Program-made: the position numbers and the translations under genes
Shown: in pieces, positions 20,901-35,800 of the stretch
Layout: every line of letters starts with the position of its first letter
Position numbering within the stretch: the stretch's first letter is position 1
The notes under the pieces: model-generated
Database searches by the model: none
What the model saw: only the letters and a program-made list of their open reading frames with translations
What the model was told of the DNA's origin: nothing
Source: Mycocentrospora acerina
Lineage: Eukaryota; Ascomycota; Dothideomycetes; Pleosporales
Length of the DNA: 64,000 nt
Assembly (NCBI GenBank): GCA_022701365.1
Contig: JAKUHH010000184.1
Span: 682,001 to 746,000, forward strand
Direction of reading: 5' to 3'

Positions 20901-23900
20901 TCCATTTCTTCCAATCCACGAAACATCTCTCCTCTCAACCTAACATCTTCTCAAGCCGCAGAATATGCCCTACGCGACAAGCAAATAACACGATCCTCCC
21001 AGTTCCCTACCCTATCTATCCCTGAAGATTACGACAACACAATGACAAAGAAAAACGTGCTTTGAACCTGCAGCGCGTAAACCATGCTTCAAGGATAATT
21101 TTGATATCGCAGGATCAGCGTACTTTTCGGACTTTGCTTCTCCCTGAATGTGCTCTCTGGTTTGATGCTAGTGCCGTCGAAGGTGATGATGGGAGCTGGA
21201 AGTGAGGGGAATCAAGGGGAGATACACAGGTAGGCTAGCGAGGAAAATGGATAGAAGGGTAAAGAGATGTATACATACGATGTACTGGGGGCACAGGGAG
21301 AATCGATGGTGAGAGACGCACATAAGGCTCAGTGAAGATGCTCTCACACAGAATTACCAAGTAATTTAGTTTTACACTCCAACTTGAAACGCCTACATAC
21401 ACCATAATGGCTGTCATCAAATTTATGAAGACTACAAACACAACATATTACAGACATGGGAGATCTTGCCTTCGCCGTTGTTGTGAATCGAGTCTCACAT
21501 CTCTTCAGGGAACACATATTTCTGCCGCGTCCTCCTTCATCGAGTAAGATTAATGTCGGAAAGCATCGTGGATAGTGACGAGTATTCCAAACTAGCACCT
21601 GTTCTATGTAGAGACTAAAAATCACTGTTGGACGTTCATTCCTTCACGGGCGTTCTGTCTCCTCGAGAAGATAATGGTGGCTTGTATGTCACGTTCGTAA
21701 TCATACACTTGAGAGAGAATATCAGATGGCGAAAAGTTGATCACGATTGTTTAGATGCGTCATAGTGAAGACACACATTGAGGGTGGTTACATGTTTCGT
21801 GTGAGTAGAAGGACTCTCGTGGTTGTGTACACAAGGCGAGTGAGCGTCCGCTGCTCGGCGGTGGTTTCTGCCCTCAGCAGTGACGGCGGGTGTTTCATTG
21901 TGTATTTTGGTTTCGTGATGAAAGTTGAGTAAGGGCTGGATTACTTTTGATTACATTACTTTCAACCATAGTATTAGGTTGGCATGTGCGTTAGATCTGC
22001 GGTATTGGCGCGTGTCGAGGATGGAGAGAAGCTTTCTGATTATAGTCGTGTTGGGAAGCAAAAAGGGCATAGAAGTTTGAAGATCTGGAAACAAAGTTGC
22101 AGAAATGCTTCAGGAATCAAGGCGAATAGTAGTGGTTTGTCGAGATTGTGAACATGTGGTCTTCTATTACGTCCTTGGAAACCTATCTACCACTCATAAC
22201 TTCTACTCTCTACTCCATCATGAATCCATGTCCAATTGAAGACTGAATATTGATCAAGATACGTCAAGGCCAACTTCTTTCCTCAAAGACCGATATCCTG
22301 CATTCGCCAATATGAAATCGTGTCAAAGGCAGATGTCTAGTAAAGCATGATTTGTGTCATCTGGCTGATCTACAAATATTTACTGGGCTATACGAAAAAG
22401 CTTCGCGATGCCCAAACGTCGGTTGCGACGAAGCGATAAACCTGCTTCGATTGGCGTGTGACTCGGAGTGCATCTATTGGTCTTTGAGCACGTCGTGAAA
22501 ACTCTATCCTGTCGGGTTTCAGGCGCCAAAGACAGTTTCTCGGAAAATACTGATGACCAGAATGATCACCTAGATAATCCACTCTGTAACAAAACGCTGT
22601 AAGATAACCGTCCACACCTGCAACTGTAAGCAAACCACCCCAGCTCACAGATTGCCTCGCTCAGACCAGTAGACCCACAACCCGGATCCCATGTCAGTCC
22701 CGCACATTGACAAAACACCGGATCACCTGCGACAAGCACATAGAGATCATTTTTTGACATCCAGCCACATCCGAGTCAGCGACAAGCTGATGCCTGCCAA
22801 AAAGACCAGAGTTTGAGTGTTGCTTTAGACTACGTCGAGACGAACTCTACTGCACGTTTAGACGCAACACTGGGATCTTGCCGGCGCATGTAGAGCCTAG
22901 AAGACCATCTTAAGGGGCCTACCTGCGGGATGCAACCTAAATGGTCTCTGTTTGCATGTGGGTTATGGTCGTAGAAACCGTTCTTCCCGGAAGCAGTAAT
23001 ACACTAGTATAACCTGCAGCAGAGCCTCATGCCATGTGACAACACGAGTTGGCTGGCCGGTGAGCGGGTAGAATCGATTTCCAGAAAATAGGTCATCGGA
23101 GAGTAACGGGTGAGATGGAGATTGGGTGGAAAAAGTGGCCTGGTACTTCTCACGTGCGTTGTCCGCGCACGAGAAATGAATCGTTGGTGGGGGTCTTATG
23201 GTTGAGGAGTGGGTTTTGTGGATTTTTGCGAAGAGGTTTGACGCGTTCGGGCACTAACCGGTTGCGTTTCAACCAAAGATTTACCACTGGCTGACTTGAG
23301 TTCCCGCTGTCATTAGAAGAATCTGCAGCTGCAAAAACAGGCACGGGATGGCTTTGAGCACCATGGGACTCTACCGTTGATGTTGGTGATTGGGCCGCAG
23401 CGCATATCCGCATGGCACTGTTGAAAAAAATACAGCTGTGATACGTCGGGAGAGCTCGGCGGTTACCCGGAAGAGGTTCTTGAGCGTTAAACAACAACCC
23501 CCACAGTCAGCATAGTCAATCGAAAAGGTATGGAGGGATTCTCCTCTGAATAGTTCTGCTCTCAACGAAATCTAGACCCTTGATGGCGCGGATGACGTTT
23601 GTGTCCATTGGTTCAGTACTGTTGGTGGTATTTGACCAAGAAAAACATCTGACACATGTTCTGGCCTCACGGGCATGTGACAATCATGTGTAGACAGTTT
23701 CACATCGGAATAAAAACCAAAGGCAATTCGTACTCTCAAAAGATGGTCAAACTGTCGTTGAGGACGTCCACAATTAGCCTCAGGGCGAGCGGAACGCTAT
23801 GGGCTTCTAGAATGTCGGCGTAGAAGGTGGCCGCGTCTTCATTGCCACTTGATGTGGGTCCGCTTCAGTAGGTGATACAACAATAGAGATGGCAGTAGTA

Positions 23901-26900
23901 CAGCTATTCGCTAGGGTTGTGTTGACATGTAACCCACCGTGTATTAATGACAGAGTCTCTTCACAACAACGAGATGTAACACGTGTGCACTTTCCGAGAG
24001 TTCCTCCGTTCGGGTATTCAGCTCGTATTTTTTTTTGTAACGCTAGAAGATTTCATGGATGTTTCTGCACTGATACTTTTGTTTTTTCATAGGTCGAATC
24101 GATCGCTCACATGCGAAACATTACCGATAGTAAGTAAGAAAACAACTTCTTACGTTTGGCTTGAACGATCGCAATCCTCGGATTGCCGAATGAAGTATCA
24201 TGTGATCGACACTTTTTCGGTACCTGCATGTTAGGCCTCGGTACGTCATACTCCACTATAGTCGCCAGCGACCCCATGGGAGATCATCACTTTCGTGGAG
24301 TCCCCATGTCCAAATTGCTCGGCCCCATTGATCGGAATATGTATTGCCGACACCACCTTTGGCAGTGTTTTCTTTCTCGTTCTCTGGAAGAAAAACTAAC
24401 ACAATCTACTCGTGTATCGTAATGAATTCGTCCAGCCATTTCATACATGGTATTTATCTGGAGAAGAAGAGGTAAAGAGGCCGGATCATGCCCTATTGGC
24501 ACGGTATGGACCACTACTAGATCTTTCGATATTGCTCGACTCATAGTGAGACATCTGCCAAAGGATCAGTGTAAAAATGACATTCTATCCCTCATAGGAG
24601 TGTAAAGAAACGCTCCGCGCTTAGCTCAAGATTGCAGTTTGGAGAAGTATGATTGCTCCTGCTAGCCGTGCTATTCACAAAATTCTAGAAATCTTCCGAG
24701 ATCAGTATCCGATGGCTGCAAGTTTCGCAAATCCTACGTATAGTAATTTATGATGGCGGAGACTAAAGTAATGATGATGTCACAGAGGTCATCGCCGTTC
24801 AAGCCAGGTTTCACGAAACACGTGGGATGAGCCAGATGTAGCAGTATGGGAAACCGATGTTGGTTAGCGTGATGTGGGGAAGACTGCTCCAACTCTGCAG
24901 AGCAGCTGACCATTGTAACGTTTTCCTTTGGACCAAACAAACAAAGGAGCTGTCCAAGGATCTATGGTCGAGCTCAGTCATCTGTAAAAAAAACACTTGA
25001 AGAGCGTCAGCGCGTTGCTCGTCTTGGGAACAACAGCCGAGCCGACGCGTAAGGTTCTTGGAGCATCTTCGGATGAGGTTCTTCATATCTACCGTTGGCG
25101 TATTTAGCATGACTCTCTTCCATCACTAGTCAAATTACCAATGCAAACCTTCGACCAGCTACCCTTAGACAATGACTCCATCAGCGCGATGAATCGCAAG
25201 ATGCAACATGTCCATGTCATTCAAAGCGATGAACGCTCACGTGAACTCTCCACTGCCGTCTCTCCTGGCCGTTATTGTCCTTGACGGCAGAGGACTCAAT
25301 ACATGTGTCACTCGCGTGAGGCGATTCTCGGCTGCCTGTGAGAACTAATCGGAAATTGCTCCGGACATGCGGAGCTATTCCTTGCGATAACCGTTGGCAA
25401 CTTTCAAGTCTCATGTGGTGGCAAGGTCAGCCGTAATTGCGTAAACGCCTCGGCATCTGGGGCCGGAGAGTCAAGGGCCGGGGTCATGCCTTGTACTTTG
25501 TTGGTTGCTCAAAGGCCATACTTTCCACGAACATGGCGCTATCGATAAAGTTTTGTCACGAACAGGACCGAATTCCTTAGTTCGTGTCAAAGAAAGAGTC
25601 AGCCTCTGAACATACCTGGAATGCGGGGAAGTACAAGGCTGAATGTCTTCTTGGCATACACATGTGTTGACTTCTTCCCGTATACGCCCGTGCGCGAGAA
25701 GAAGATGGGAAGAGGTCTGTCCCAGATCATGCACTTATCTGGCAACTGAAGATCCCGCGATTGAGGGAGATCAGCAGTGAGAGAGTAGATCAGATCAGAT
25801 CGGACCAAATCTCCGATGTCTAATCATCCTTGATCCGCCTGAGCGTCAAACGCCCGCGTCTGTTGACTGAGGGTGGTAATTGAGACATACCGACGATTCC
25901 TGGGATAATCACGACATGCGGTACACTGGACTGGAGCAGTGACATTGACGTATGTAGAGGGTGGTGGAAGTGAGAGGATAGGTCGAAGATACCCTTTTCC
26001 CGACAAACGTGCCGCTCCGTATTATGGCATGGAGAGAATGTGCAAGTCAGGAGGACGTCTTACTCACAGGATAAATGGTGAAATCGTGGCTTCGGTTCCG
26101 GCGGAGAGTTTGTGCTGCACCACATGAGATGTTCCAAAGATAGACGCAGCCGAGGCACCCATGTCGAGAAGTCTAGTTCTCAACAATTAGTTGATACTGT
26201 GGTCCTGACGCAAGTACTCTCTGCTGTGTTCATTCCGTATACAACTGATACGATGGATCTGCGAGATGAACTAACTTGCAGTACATGATGCACGAAGTAT
26301 TGGAGATGGACACGCATCCTCTCGTCAGGCAATGGCATGGCCTCCCACGCCCACGCCATGAGAGCACTACTTCCCTGGGTCGGTCGGAGATCTGCGGTAC
26401 TGTGTGTTATCTCGAACCTCGAACCCCAGCACCAGAGCGCACATGACTTGAGAACCCCCACAGATACGACCTCTTCACCCATGGAGCTGGAGTGCGCGCG
26501 CCGTAATAGACAATGCCGATCATTGTTAGTCGGGTAAGCTTGAAGGTTGACCAAAGTATTGCCTGAAGCCTTCTCCAGGGCGAGAACGATTCACAGCTCG
26601 CAGGAAGGCGAGGCAGGCTTCAGATGACCTTCTTGCTGCATGCGCTAACCTGCCAACGCATCGACCGGGAAGCCTGATCATGAGCCGATCCGGGGAGAAC
26701 CTGTTGTTTAATATGACCAAATGATGGAATAGAATTGCAACGGGTCATCGGGAGAAAACGCAGTGCCGCGCCTGCGCGACCCAAGCATGGTGGCTGAGAG
26801 GCAAGACAGTGTAAAGGGGGGTGAGCGATGCTGTGTCGTGTCACAAGCTAGCAAGGCTTGCAGCGTGGTGATGAATAATGGTGAAGCAGAGGCAGCGGCA

Positions 26901-28120
26901 ATCTTGCCGTTGAGTTTGAGACCGACTCATAGGGCTGAACAGCATCTGCAGCCGTCGCGTCTCGACGCCGATCCTACGACGCACATATATCCAGCCAACT
27001 GAGCGCAAGAAGTCGCAAGGGTGGTTCGCTTCGCCCTTGCACGGTTCTTCCTGCGATGTTGTGACAACACGGTTCACGAGCGTCAGATGTCAGGCACGCA
27101 CACGTATCGTATCACAGGCACGAAACGGACAGGAAGCCGGCCCGAGGGGAAACGGCAACAGCCTAAATGATAACCGGTAGGCGCAAGCTGTTCATGCATT
27201 GTCCTGCCCCCGCAACAAGGTTCACCACTTGTGATGTCCATCACAAATGCCAAATGCCATCGTGACACGACCGACACGCCTCCTTAACCACACGCTGCTT
27301 GCGATGCTTGCGCTCTCTACACCTGCCATTGGTGTTAGCTGGGCAGTGCATGAGTACTGATAAGTCGTACAGCAAACCGTGCATAAGCGCCTGCTGATTG
27401 TTCCAGCCCTGGGGCAAGATACAGAAGAGCGGTAAAGAAGGCCACCAAACAGGATACATGCTCGCGCCATACTTCTTTCGTTGGGATTACTCGCATGACG
27501 AGGGAGTTACAGTGTACCAATACTGGAAGGGCATTCACCGGAAGCAGCATGCATCAATCACCATGGTTTTTGTAGTGTAAATCAAGACTTTATTTGTGAA
27601 GACAATACGCTTTTTTGTATTAACTACCTGCTAACTCGAATTGACAATGTTGTCATGTAGCAGCTTCGCGCCATCTCTCTCCAGGGTATAATCACCATCT
27701 CAGGCAAATCGCCTGATAGAAGTACAGTGCGGATAAAAGTACAGACTAGTAAAGTCGATATTACTCGACGAACGTGTCCGCTCATCCGGGCGTGAGCCAT
27801 GACCTGTCTTTAAAGCTGAATAAATGTGTCCATGTGTGGACCTGCATGAATGAAATTCATAGCCTCGTAGGGCATACACAAAGGCCCGTATGGTATCAGT
27901 CAAGAAATTTTGGAAAGCGAAGACATTATCCTTTAGCAGCCGCAGTATAAACACGGAAACCGACGGTGCCAAAAAGGATCAAACACAAAAAAACGCCGCA
28001 AACCCATCCGTAAATGCCGCTAAAAGTGCAGATGATGGAAAAACTAATACGCAGCATTGGTTACCAGGTTTTGGTTCGTGAACACCGCTGAAAGTGCAGT
28101 TGTTGAGCATAAAGACTGGC
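20901..28120. other. 7.2 kb gene-empty region
   Basis: No open frame exceeds about 125 codons on either strand, and none carries a domain motif or a consistent exon chain. No terminal repeats, transposase or reverse-transcriptase motifs were recognised. Composition is nearer to neutral than the strongly A/T-rich blocks left by heavy RIP. May be an old decayed insertion or regulatory/heterochromatic DNA. Confidence 0.5.
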
Positions 28121-29840
28121 TCACCACCAGTTTTCGGAGAGCCCGTCCGCAAAGTAATCATTGCACGAGTTGTTGATTTTGGTGTCAGTTGGCTTTGGCT
28201 GCGGGATCGCATCCATGCCTCTAAGGTCGGTTGTGGTCATAGCCCGACGGATCACAGCATTGGTAGTTGCATTCTTTTGTTGCCGCTCCCACAGCAAGTT
28301 TTGTCTCAGACTACCGCTGAGTTCTGTTTGTAACATGTTCCGGCGTGTAGTGCGCGGGGACAGAGCAGGTGGATGAACATTGGAAGTGGTCATAATAATA
28401 GGTTTTGCTCGAGTAACCTGTTGACGCATCATAAGGCCACTGTCTTCTTGTGGCGAGTTACCGATGGAGGGGCCGTTGGGTGTCGAAGTCCGCGATCTGC
28501 GAATGGCAGGTGTTGACCGAGAAGCAGCGTTTTGCAGAGCCTGTGCACGATCGCCCTGATGCATCATGGTAGTGAGTAGAGAGCGGCGAGAAACGAGATT
28601 TGGCTTCGAATCAACGCGCTTGAACATCGATTGTTCTGTCACGCTAGAGGGACCGCTGTCGTCATTGTCGTCTTCCCATTCACCATCAGAATCTTCTTCT
28701 TCTTCAATGGCGCTCTCATCCGGCTCATCTTCGCTATCCGTCTCGATGGCACCATCGCTATCGGAGACGGCATCATGGTAAGTACGAGTGTTGACTTCAT
28801 TCTTGAAAGACAATGTCTTTCGCATGGGGGCGCCTCGTCTAAGATGCTCAGACAACGAACTGCGTTGCGCGAGTGAGTATGCCTCGAGAGAGCTGCTGTT
28901 GTCTTCGTCGGATGAGCCACCAAGTGTGAACATCGGTTGCTTCTTCTTCGTCATTGGCTCTGCCCTGGAGGGTAGGGGCTTTGTGAGAAAGCTCGAAGTT
29001 TTCTTGAGGATAGGAGTCGGTGCTAGGTTGGTGCTTGAGCGTATCGACGTTGAAATGTGGCCTGGCTCAAAGCCGCGTACGACGCTGTGGTTACTGGCTT
29101 CCAATGATGAGCTCATGTCGGATCGAGTAGGAGGGCTCAGCGCCATGTCGTCGCTACCGCGGATGGCTGCAAGTGGCGAGGTCGATGGCTGCGGAATGCG
29201 ACGTGCGGTCGTCACTGGTGGCGAGGCTAGGCGGAGTGTCGATGCTATAGGGAGGGTCTGGGTTACAGTTGCAACTACTGGTGGGGCGAGCTGCGGGGGC
29301 AAGGGAGATAGCGGCTCGATTGCCTTTTTCTCTTGGATCGAGTTGACAACCTTCTCCAAATCAATGGGTGTAAGGTGCTTGCCGCGAGCCTGGCTGGCGG
29401 TGGAATCGTGGCGGCGCAGGTCTGGGCGTGAATTGGAAGAGGTTGAGCGGGAAGTCGAGGTGAGGGCGCTTTCCATGTTCGAGTCGTCCGACGCCACGCT
29501 TGTCGAGAGTTCAGGTACGTCGGTACTGCTGGCTGCTAGCTGTTGCTTGAACGCCCACTGCGGCGACATGGCGATGGGCGGACAGCACAGTGTCTCACGG
29601 CCCCACACTCTCCATGCCATGTTTTCGTAGCGCCGTCCGTCTTCCATGGCAGGTGAGCATTTGGAAAATACTGGGGATTGCATTAGAGACCGTGGCCCAC
29701 AATCGACAGGGCCGGTGGTTTGGCCCGTGACTTCACTTACATGACCATAGGCCGAATAGGTTCTCTGGATTGCCAGTCTCGATAGTGTGCATGGAGCTAT
29801 GCTCGACGCGCACAATGGGAAGCTCAGCGCGGAGAGGCAT
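28121..29840 (-). CDS. AreA-like N-terminal region / DUF3295 regulatory protein
   Basis: Exons 29840-29741 and 29670-28121 (70-bp intron, GTAAGT...CCCAG) give 549 residues. The N-terminus, spanning the intron, carries the conserved block of the fungal 'AreA GATA-like region' family (PF08550 type): LPIVRVEHSSMHTIE, NPENLFGLW and RRYENMAWRVW. The rest is disordered, Ser-rich, with the DUF3295-type pieces KKKQPMFTLGGSSDED and MRKTLSFKNEV, a long acidic run (about DSEDEPDESAIEEEED), and phosphorylation-rich segments. There is no GATA zinc finger, so it is not AreA itself. Related fungal proteins are linked to nutrient or glucose signalling; that role here is inferred. The start MPLRAELP is chosen because the conserved block begins right after it; the frame is open further upstream but non-conserved in style. 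Confidence 0.8.
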
Positions 29841-32800
29841 AGTGGACCGAGTAATTCCGGTATTGATTGTCGATATAATCGAATGTGTCTGTTCGTAGGA
29901 CAATTTGCGCTTGCGACCAGCGGCGGTGACGGTGACGGTGACGATGTGAAGTGCTTCAGTACAATGGGCGGCGGTGGGTGCCGGCGTTATCAAAGGTGTG
30001 CCGACTGCATGAATGGATACTGGGGATGATGGATGTGCGTGCGTGGCGAGGGAGCGTCGGTGTGGGTATGGGGGAGATACCAACAGGATGACCGAGGTGG
30101 GAGTGGATCTATGTATGAAAGCCAGTGTGGGAAGGCGGGCAAGGGTACGCTGCCGACAAGGAAGGCGCGACCTGGCCGCCAGCATGGAAGGCGCGATGGA
30201 CACCCACACGCACTAAGCACCCCTGTCTACCCTAAACAGGCTCTTCCGGAGACTCCCCGGCACTTTGCGTCCACGCTCTACCGCTCTTTCAGTTCTCTTG
30301 ACAACCATGGCGTGCACTGGCTTGCCCTGCAGATACATCGTCCTCTCTGCACTTGCGTGTGTGCTCTCGTCACCGCCGACAGTCTGTGCCTATATCTATC
30401 TTCTTCGCTCGCAGCGCCATCATCGACGCCCCCCCCCGTCGTCTTCTGACTGGAGCTAAGCATCGACACCCACGCGTGGCGCCTGGACTGCTCCCCACGA
30501 AGGCGTTTGCAGGGGCTGCTTTTGCACGCATGGCACATGATTCCGGCCTGGACAGTGCTTCACAAGGTTCATCTTCTAGAAGCCCCGGCAACAAAGGCTG
30601 ACTCGCTGCTTTGCGAGGCGCTGCTCTTTACGAGCACGACTCTTTACTCTAATCACGGCGAGTCGCCGGCCCAGCGTTGCAGTGCTGACCTGCTACTGTT
30701 GCCTGACTGGATATGCTGGCCGACGATTTGTGGCGGTCACGTAGTCCGCGTCACCTGCACACGCTGCCGTAACATACAGCCCGTTCTGGTACAATACTGC
30801 TGGTCAGCCGTTTTGAAAAGCAACACCCACAGCATGTGACTGCTATGCACGGTTGACGATCTTCTCCTTGCGGAACCTGGCCAGCCTTTCCGCACGTTTC
30901 TTTTTGCCTTTTTCTCCAAACCTTTCATTTCCATCTAGCCCAATTTACCTAGTCCCCCCGGTACTTCTTGACACCACCCACTCCCATGTCCGACTGACCT
31001 GAACTCTGACATCAGAGCCATACACTGAGCCGCAGGCTCCCCTGAGCTGCACCATTCAGGACAGTTTCAAGTAGCCTCACTTCCATGCGACAGCCTACCG
31101 CGCTCCCGCCTGCTTGCGGGGATCCCTCTGGGGCAGTCATCACGAGGTACTTGACTTTTTCCGCTGGCGGTCAAAAGCAGTCCGATGACATCCTGTTTTG
31201 GGAAGGCCATCTCCGCCACGGTACCCTCAAGTGGAGATTTCTCCGCCTACCAAACATCTGCGATCCGCTCGAAGCTCTCACAAGACGCTGGCACAATGCG
31301 CGTAACCTCTACGAGCTGCTCCTCGCCAGGTTCACCATTCTTGCGCAGGACAACGCACAGAAGAGATGCCACGAGGAACAAGTCTCGCGACGACCAACTC
31401 GCCTGAAGACCGCCCTTTCTCCCCTGTGACACCTACTCCTCAGCCGTTGAGTTTGGAACCTGGGTTAGGGTCAAGTACCCCGCTGACTCTACACGCAATG
31501 CTCGGACCGCCATGCTCGAGTGACGGATACAACACGTCGATCGACTACAAAGCAATTTCTCGAGGTCATCCGAGAAGCCATATCGAATCAGTGAGCCGCG
31601 CAATAATCATGTGCGGCTGACCCATTCCGCTACACGCAGCGTGATTACTTGTTTCGTGAGTTGTACAATGAAAATCGTTTCTTTGCCAGGCCATGTGGGA
31701 GTTTGGCGCAACCGAGATCCTGTTTTTCTCCAGGTTTGGCGATTGGCGATCATTAACAACCTCGGGTTCAGCCTCCTCTACTGGTTCAGTGCACCACGTT
31801 ACCGATTCATGCTTGAAAGTCACTGTCGTTCGAATGTTGCCATGACTATGAACTGCTGATGAATGCGCTGGCCATGGTCCAGCTCGTGATTCCTGAAAGA
31901 TTGCAGGCTGCATATCTGCCGTTCGACAGTAACAGTGAGACTACACATCGTGCATCCATGGTTCTTATCCTCGCTGCCGTGGAACTGGCTATCTTCCTTG
32001 GAATTGCTATATCGTCTCGAACCCGACCATTGTTTCCTCATTCTGCAGTGGTGGCTGATCGATTTTGTATCTAACTAAATGCAACTTGAGATCAGTTACT
32101 GCTCATGGCCAGATTTTACATTTGTCGTCTTGAATATCGATTATGTTGATCAAATTCCCGCAAGTGGCCATTAAACTATGTAACCCCTTTGGAAGGGGAG
32201 CATTCGATTACGGAGAAGATTTACACTGTATACAATAGTCGCCGGATATCGGATTTTTAACGTTTTCATCTGGTCGATTCGCAGAGCTTGCTGGTTTATC
32301 GATGCGAACCTACAACAACCATTACTTTTTTCATATATTGTGACGCAGCGGCTGCTTTGGCTGAATATGAAACCACATTGAGCTGCATGAAGAACGTGCG
32401 CTCGTATGTCGTCGCATCAAGAAATTCAAATACACTGAGTAACGACTAAACGTACGATCTGAAAGCGGTTGTGAGTTCCAAACGAACCGGCGTCTGGTAT
32501 CCCCGCAAACCAAGCGACTCAACTGAGCAAGGACACCTCACGATGGTGGCGTGGCCAGTGCCGCAGCATCGGACTGTGGCTAAAGGCCCGACAGCCTGGA
32601 TTGGGCGTTGAGCGAATCCTATCTAGGTCCGGAATCTGTTCCCGCTGCACGAATCGCGTGGCTGTCATCGTGTCGGCCTTCACCAAACACTCAGCGCTAT
32701 GACGGCAACAGTGCGTAAGTTCAACATGATTTCAATGGCGTTATCAGTATGCGGCACTTTTGCTTCTCATATTTTGTTCCTACTCCTTAATAGTTTTCCT

Positions 32801-35800
32801 GCACATCGCCAGACTGAGTTGGTCGCGCGGTGCGATACGATGTTCTGGGTGGGATGGATTGTCGTCCAACCAGAAGTGACAACGTGCTCACGATAGCGCA
32901 CCGATTCGTTCACCTCGGCATGAATCACGGTCACACATGATTGTGGCCTTCCAATTCGATCATTTCCGGCTGCTGTTACAGAACTCCGTAATTGACCTCC
33001 ATCCTTGCGGCGTGCCCGGTCTTATTACTTGTAGCGCGCGGGGGGAACTCGATGCTGGTCTCCGCGTGGGCGAGTGAAGGCTGCATGTTCCGACATTTGA
33101 CTTCTCATCGGTTGTGGAGCCGCTTCCGCTCCTGAAATCCTCCCAGCGGCTTGGAATTTGATTTCGTGTCGAGTATGGCCATTAAGCGAAAGTGAGCAAC
33201 GTGTGATTTCTTGGAGCAGTGTATGGTTCCCATTTCCTGGATTTTGGACGCGGGGTTGAAGTATGCCTCAAAGAACTTCACGTCTAGATCCTACGGTTGC
33301 TCCAATCCGCGCTTCTGAGCGCACCGAAAGTTGGTCGGAAAATTTACCGCCCACCAAGGCCTGCTATCGTAGCGGGTTGGGCACTAGCTTCTAATTTTGA
33401 GAGGAGAAAGAGGAGTCACACGCAACAGTTTAAGAGTTCGCGGCAATGTCGTGCTGCAACGTGGGACTCGAGATGAACCAACTGCAGACTTTGAGACTTA
33501 TCGCCCCTGTCGAACCAAACGTTCACATGGACACGCCCCTGCTTGGCGGGATTGTATAGTCGTGTATTTCCCCACGTGCTTATCGACAACCGTGGGTGGG
33601 GCCACTGTTTCTCCACGAAAACTGAGGCTCGAATAAATCGAGTCTCAATGTACTGACAAGACGTTAATCACAGTGGATATTTGTAATCCTTTGACGCGCA
33701 CGCCACCAGTGAACGAGGCCCGTGAGGAAATACCGCGAAACAGCCCACTTTGTCGTTGGGTTACGGAATTTAATCCGCCAACTAACATTCAACAGACCTT
33801 CTGCTTCGGGATCACTATGCGCGGTTTTCATATTTTAGCATCCGTTAGTGGGCATCCTGGTACAGCGAAGTTTGTCCTTGGGACAAACGGATGGTTTCCT
33901 CGTTTGGTAATGCTTCCTTCTCAAACCTCTAAACGACCTTGAGCAGTTGGTAGAGCATGGACGTTTCCTGGAATTTGATCAATTGGTGAGTTCCAGTCAT
34001 GATACTGGGGGGCGAGCGTAAGCAACGCGTCTTCGAGACTCGACACGTTCTTGATCTAAGTTCGAGTATGGTGCTCGATAACAATACGTGCCAATCTATC
34101 GGCTGCCCACCTCTTTCGGGCTTTTGCACTACCACAGACATTCAGCCGAAATGGCAGGGCGAACACGCCAGATCTGAATACAATCTCATTGTTGAAAATG
34201 TTCTGGGTTTGCTCAAAGACATGCGTTCGGCGTCGCTCGCTCACTGTCTGACTATCGTGATTTTCCATCAAATTGTCACAAGCGCAATCACTTTGGGCAC
34301 CACACAACCCTAATCACGACGCAAGAAGCCACAACTGCAGGAAAATTACCACTGTTTTACTGCCTGAACTACGCTGTACCATCGTCGGGCTCATGACCAT
34401 CTATGCCCAAGACACTACAGAGTGTCATGAATCAGCAAGTTGAATGGTCTCTTCAGGCTGTAATCTTCGGTACCGTCTAACACGGGCCGAGATGCTCAAC
34501 CGTACATTTGGTGGTACCCGAGTAGAGTGCCCGTCGCCTAAACACCAGCGAATTGGATGAATGCAACAACATAATGAGCCGCGCAGCATTCGAGCAGCGT
34601 TCTGCAACCCCTGTTTCGGACACTTCCGAGTCACTTGCACAAGGGGTGACTCGGTCACGCTGTCAGTTTCAAGACCTCCTGTGACACTGGTCTATACGAC
34701 GGGCTGCGGATATAGGGCGACACTACTCCGCCACTATATATCAGTCGCGGCTGTGCGTTCCACGAATTCCTAGATCCAAGGCGACCCCACGCACAGCTTT
34801 AAGAAGCCTTGTCCGGGCAGGTACTATTGCTCACCGACTCGGCTTCCTAATTGGGTAATATCCCGGACACTCCGGACTCGGTTCTGCAGTTGCTCAGGGA
34901 TGTCGCGTGAATTCTACCCTTGACGAAGAACCATCACATGCAAGAACTTGCTTGGTACAAATTGCGGGATACTTTTTATCAATTCAAGGACAGTTTCTGT
35001 GGGATGTCTTTTCAGTGCTGGAATTTTCCAATCGAGCAGCTGATGGTGGCAGACAGGCTCAACCCACTCCGATTAACTGAGAGGGTCAGCTGGGTCGCTG
35101 CGATTTTGCAGCTGGGAGAGACAGGTCTGTTCTCAATACCCACGGCTTAATAAAAAGTACGTTGCTGGTCTAGGTTCTTGAGGACACGCCAAATGCGTCT
35201 AGTTGTTAGCTACTAGCAAATTAACCTGTTCTCTTACATGGTTGCGCAAATATAATAACATGTGAACGTGATTGCTCTTATCAACGCCCCGATCTTGCCA
35301 CCTCCATTACGGGAGTAGAATGCACAGTGTGTGTAGTACGCCTTGTTTTTTCTCCATTGAGTCTGGAGACGGCAAAGTAGCAAAGCCAAAACATGGCAAT
35401 TTCTGAGTCAGCATTCTCATCGTGACGGAATCTAGGCGATGAAGATGTGTATGAAACTACCGTACAACACATCTCTCCATGCTTTGTTTTGAATAACAAA
35501 GCTTTGTATGTGAATGTGTGCAGATGGAAGGTCAGTCATTCAAGTATGTTAAATAATAATAAAATATAAGGTGGAGATTTCCCAACACGAGTCTTTTACT
35601 ACATTTCAGCGTTTAACCTTGCCAAGTCCAGGCCAGTTCAATATAGTACTATATAATGATGAAGCTATACTCTCTTAATTAAATAAATGATCGTGCCTTT
35701 CCTTTTCACCTCATCATCTGCTCCTCTATTTAAAAGTAGACAAAAGGAGGAAAGGGTGAGGACTAGGGACTTTCCCTTTGTTCCCCCCCTTTCTTTCTTC

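Noticed and set aside
26180..26720. Minus-strand frames that looked faintly like parts of a fungal transcription factor
   Set aside because: No zinc cluster, frames broken, and the similarity was only compositional.
33949..34010. tRNA D-arm-like string (GAGCAGTTGGTAGAGCA)
   Set aside because: No T-arm with a TTCRA loop at the right distance and no acceptor stem pairing.
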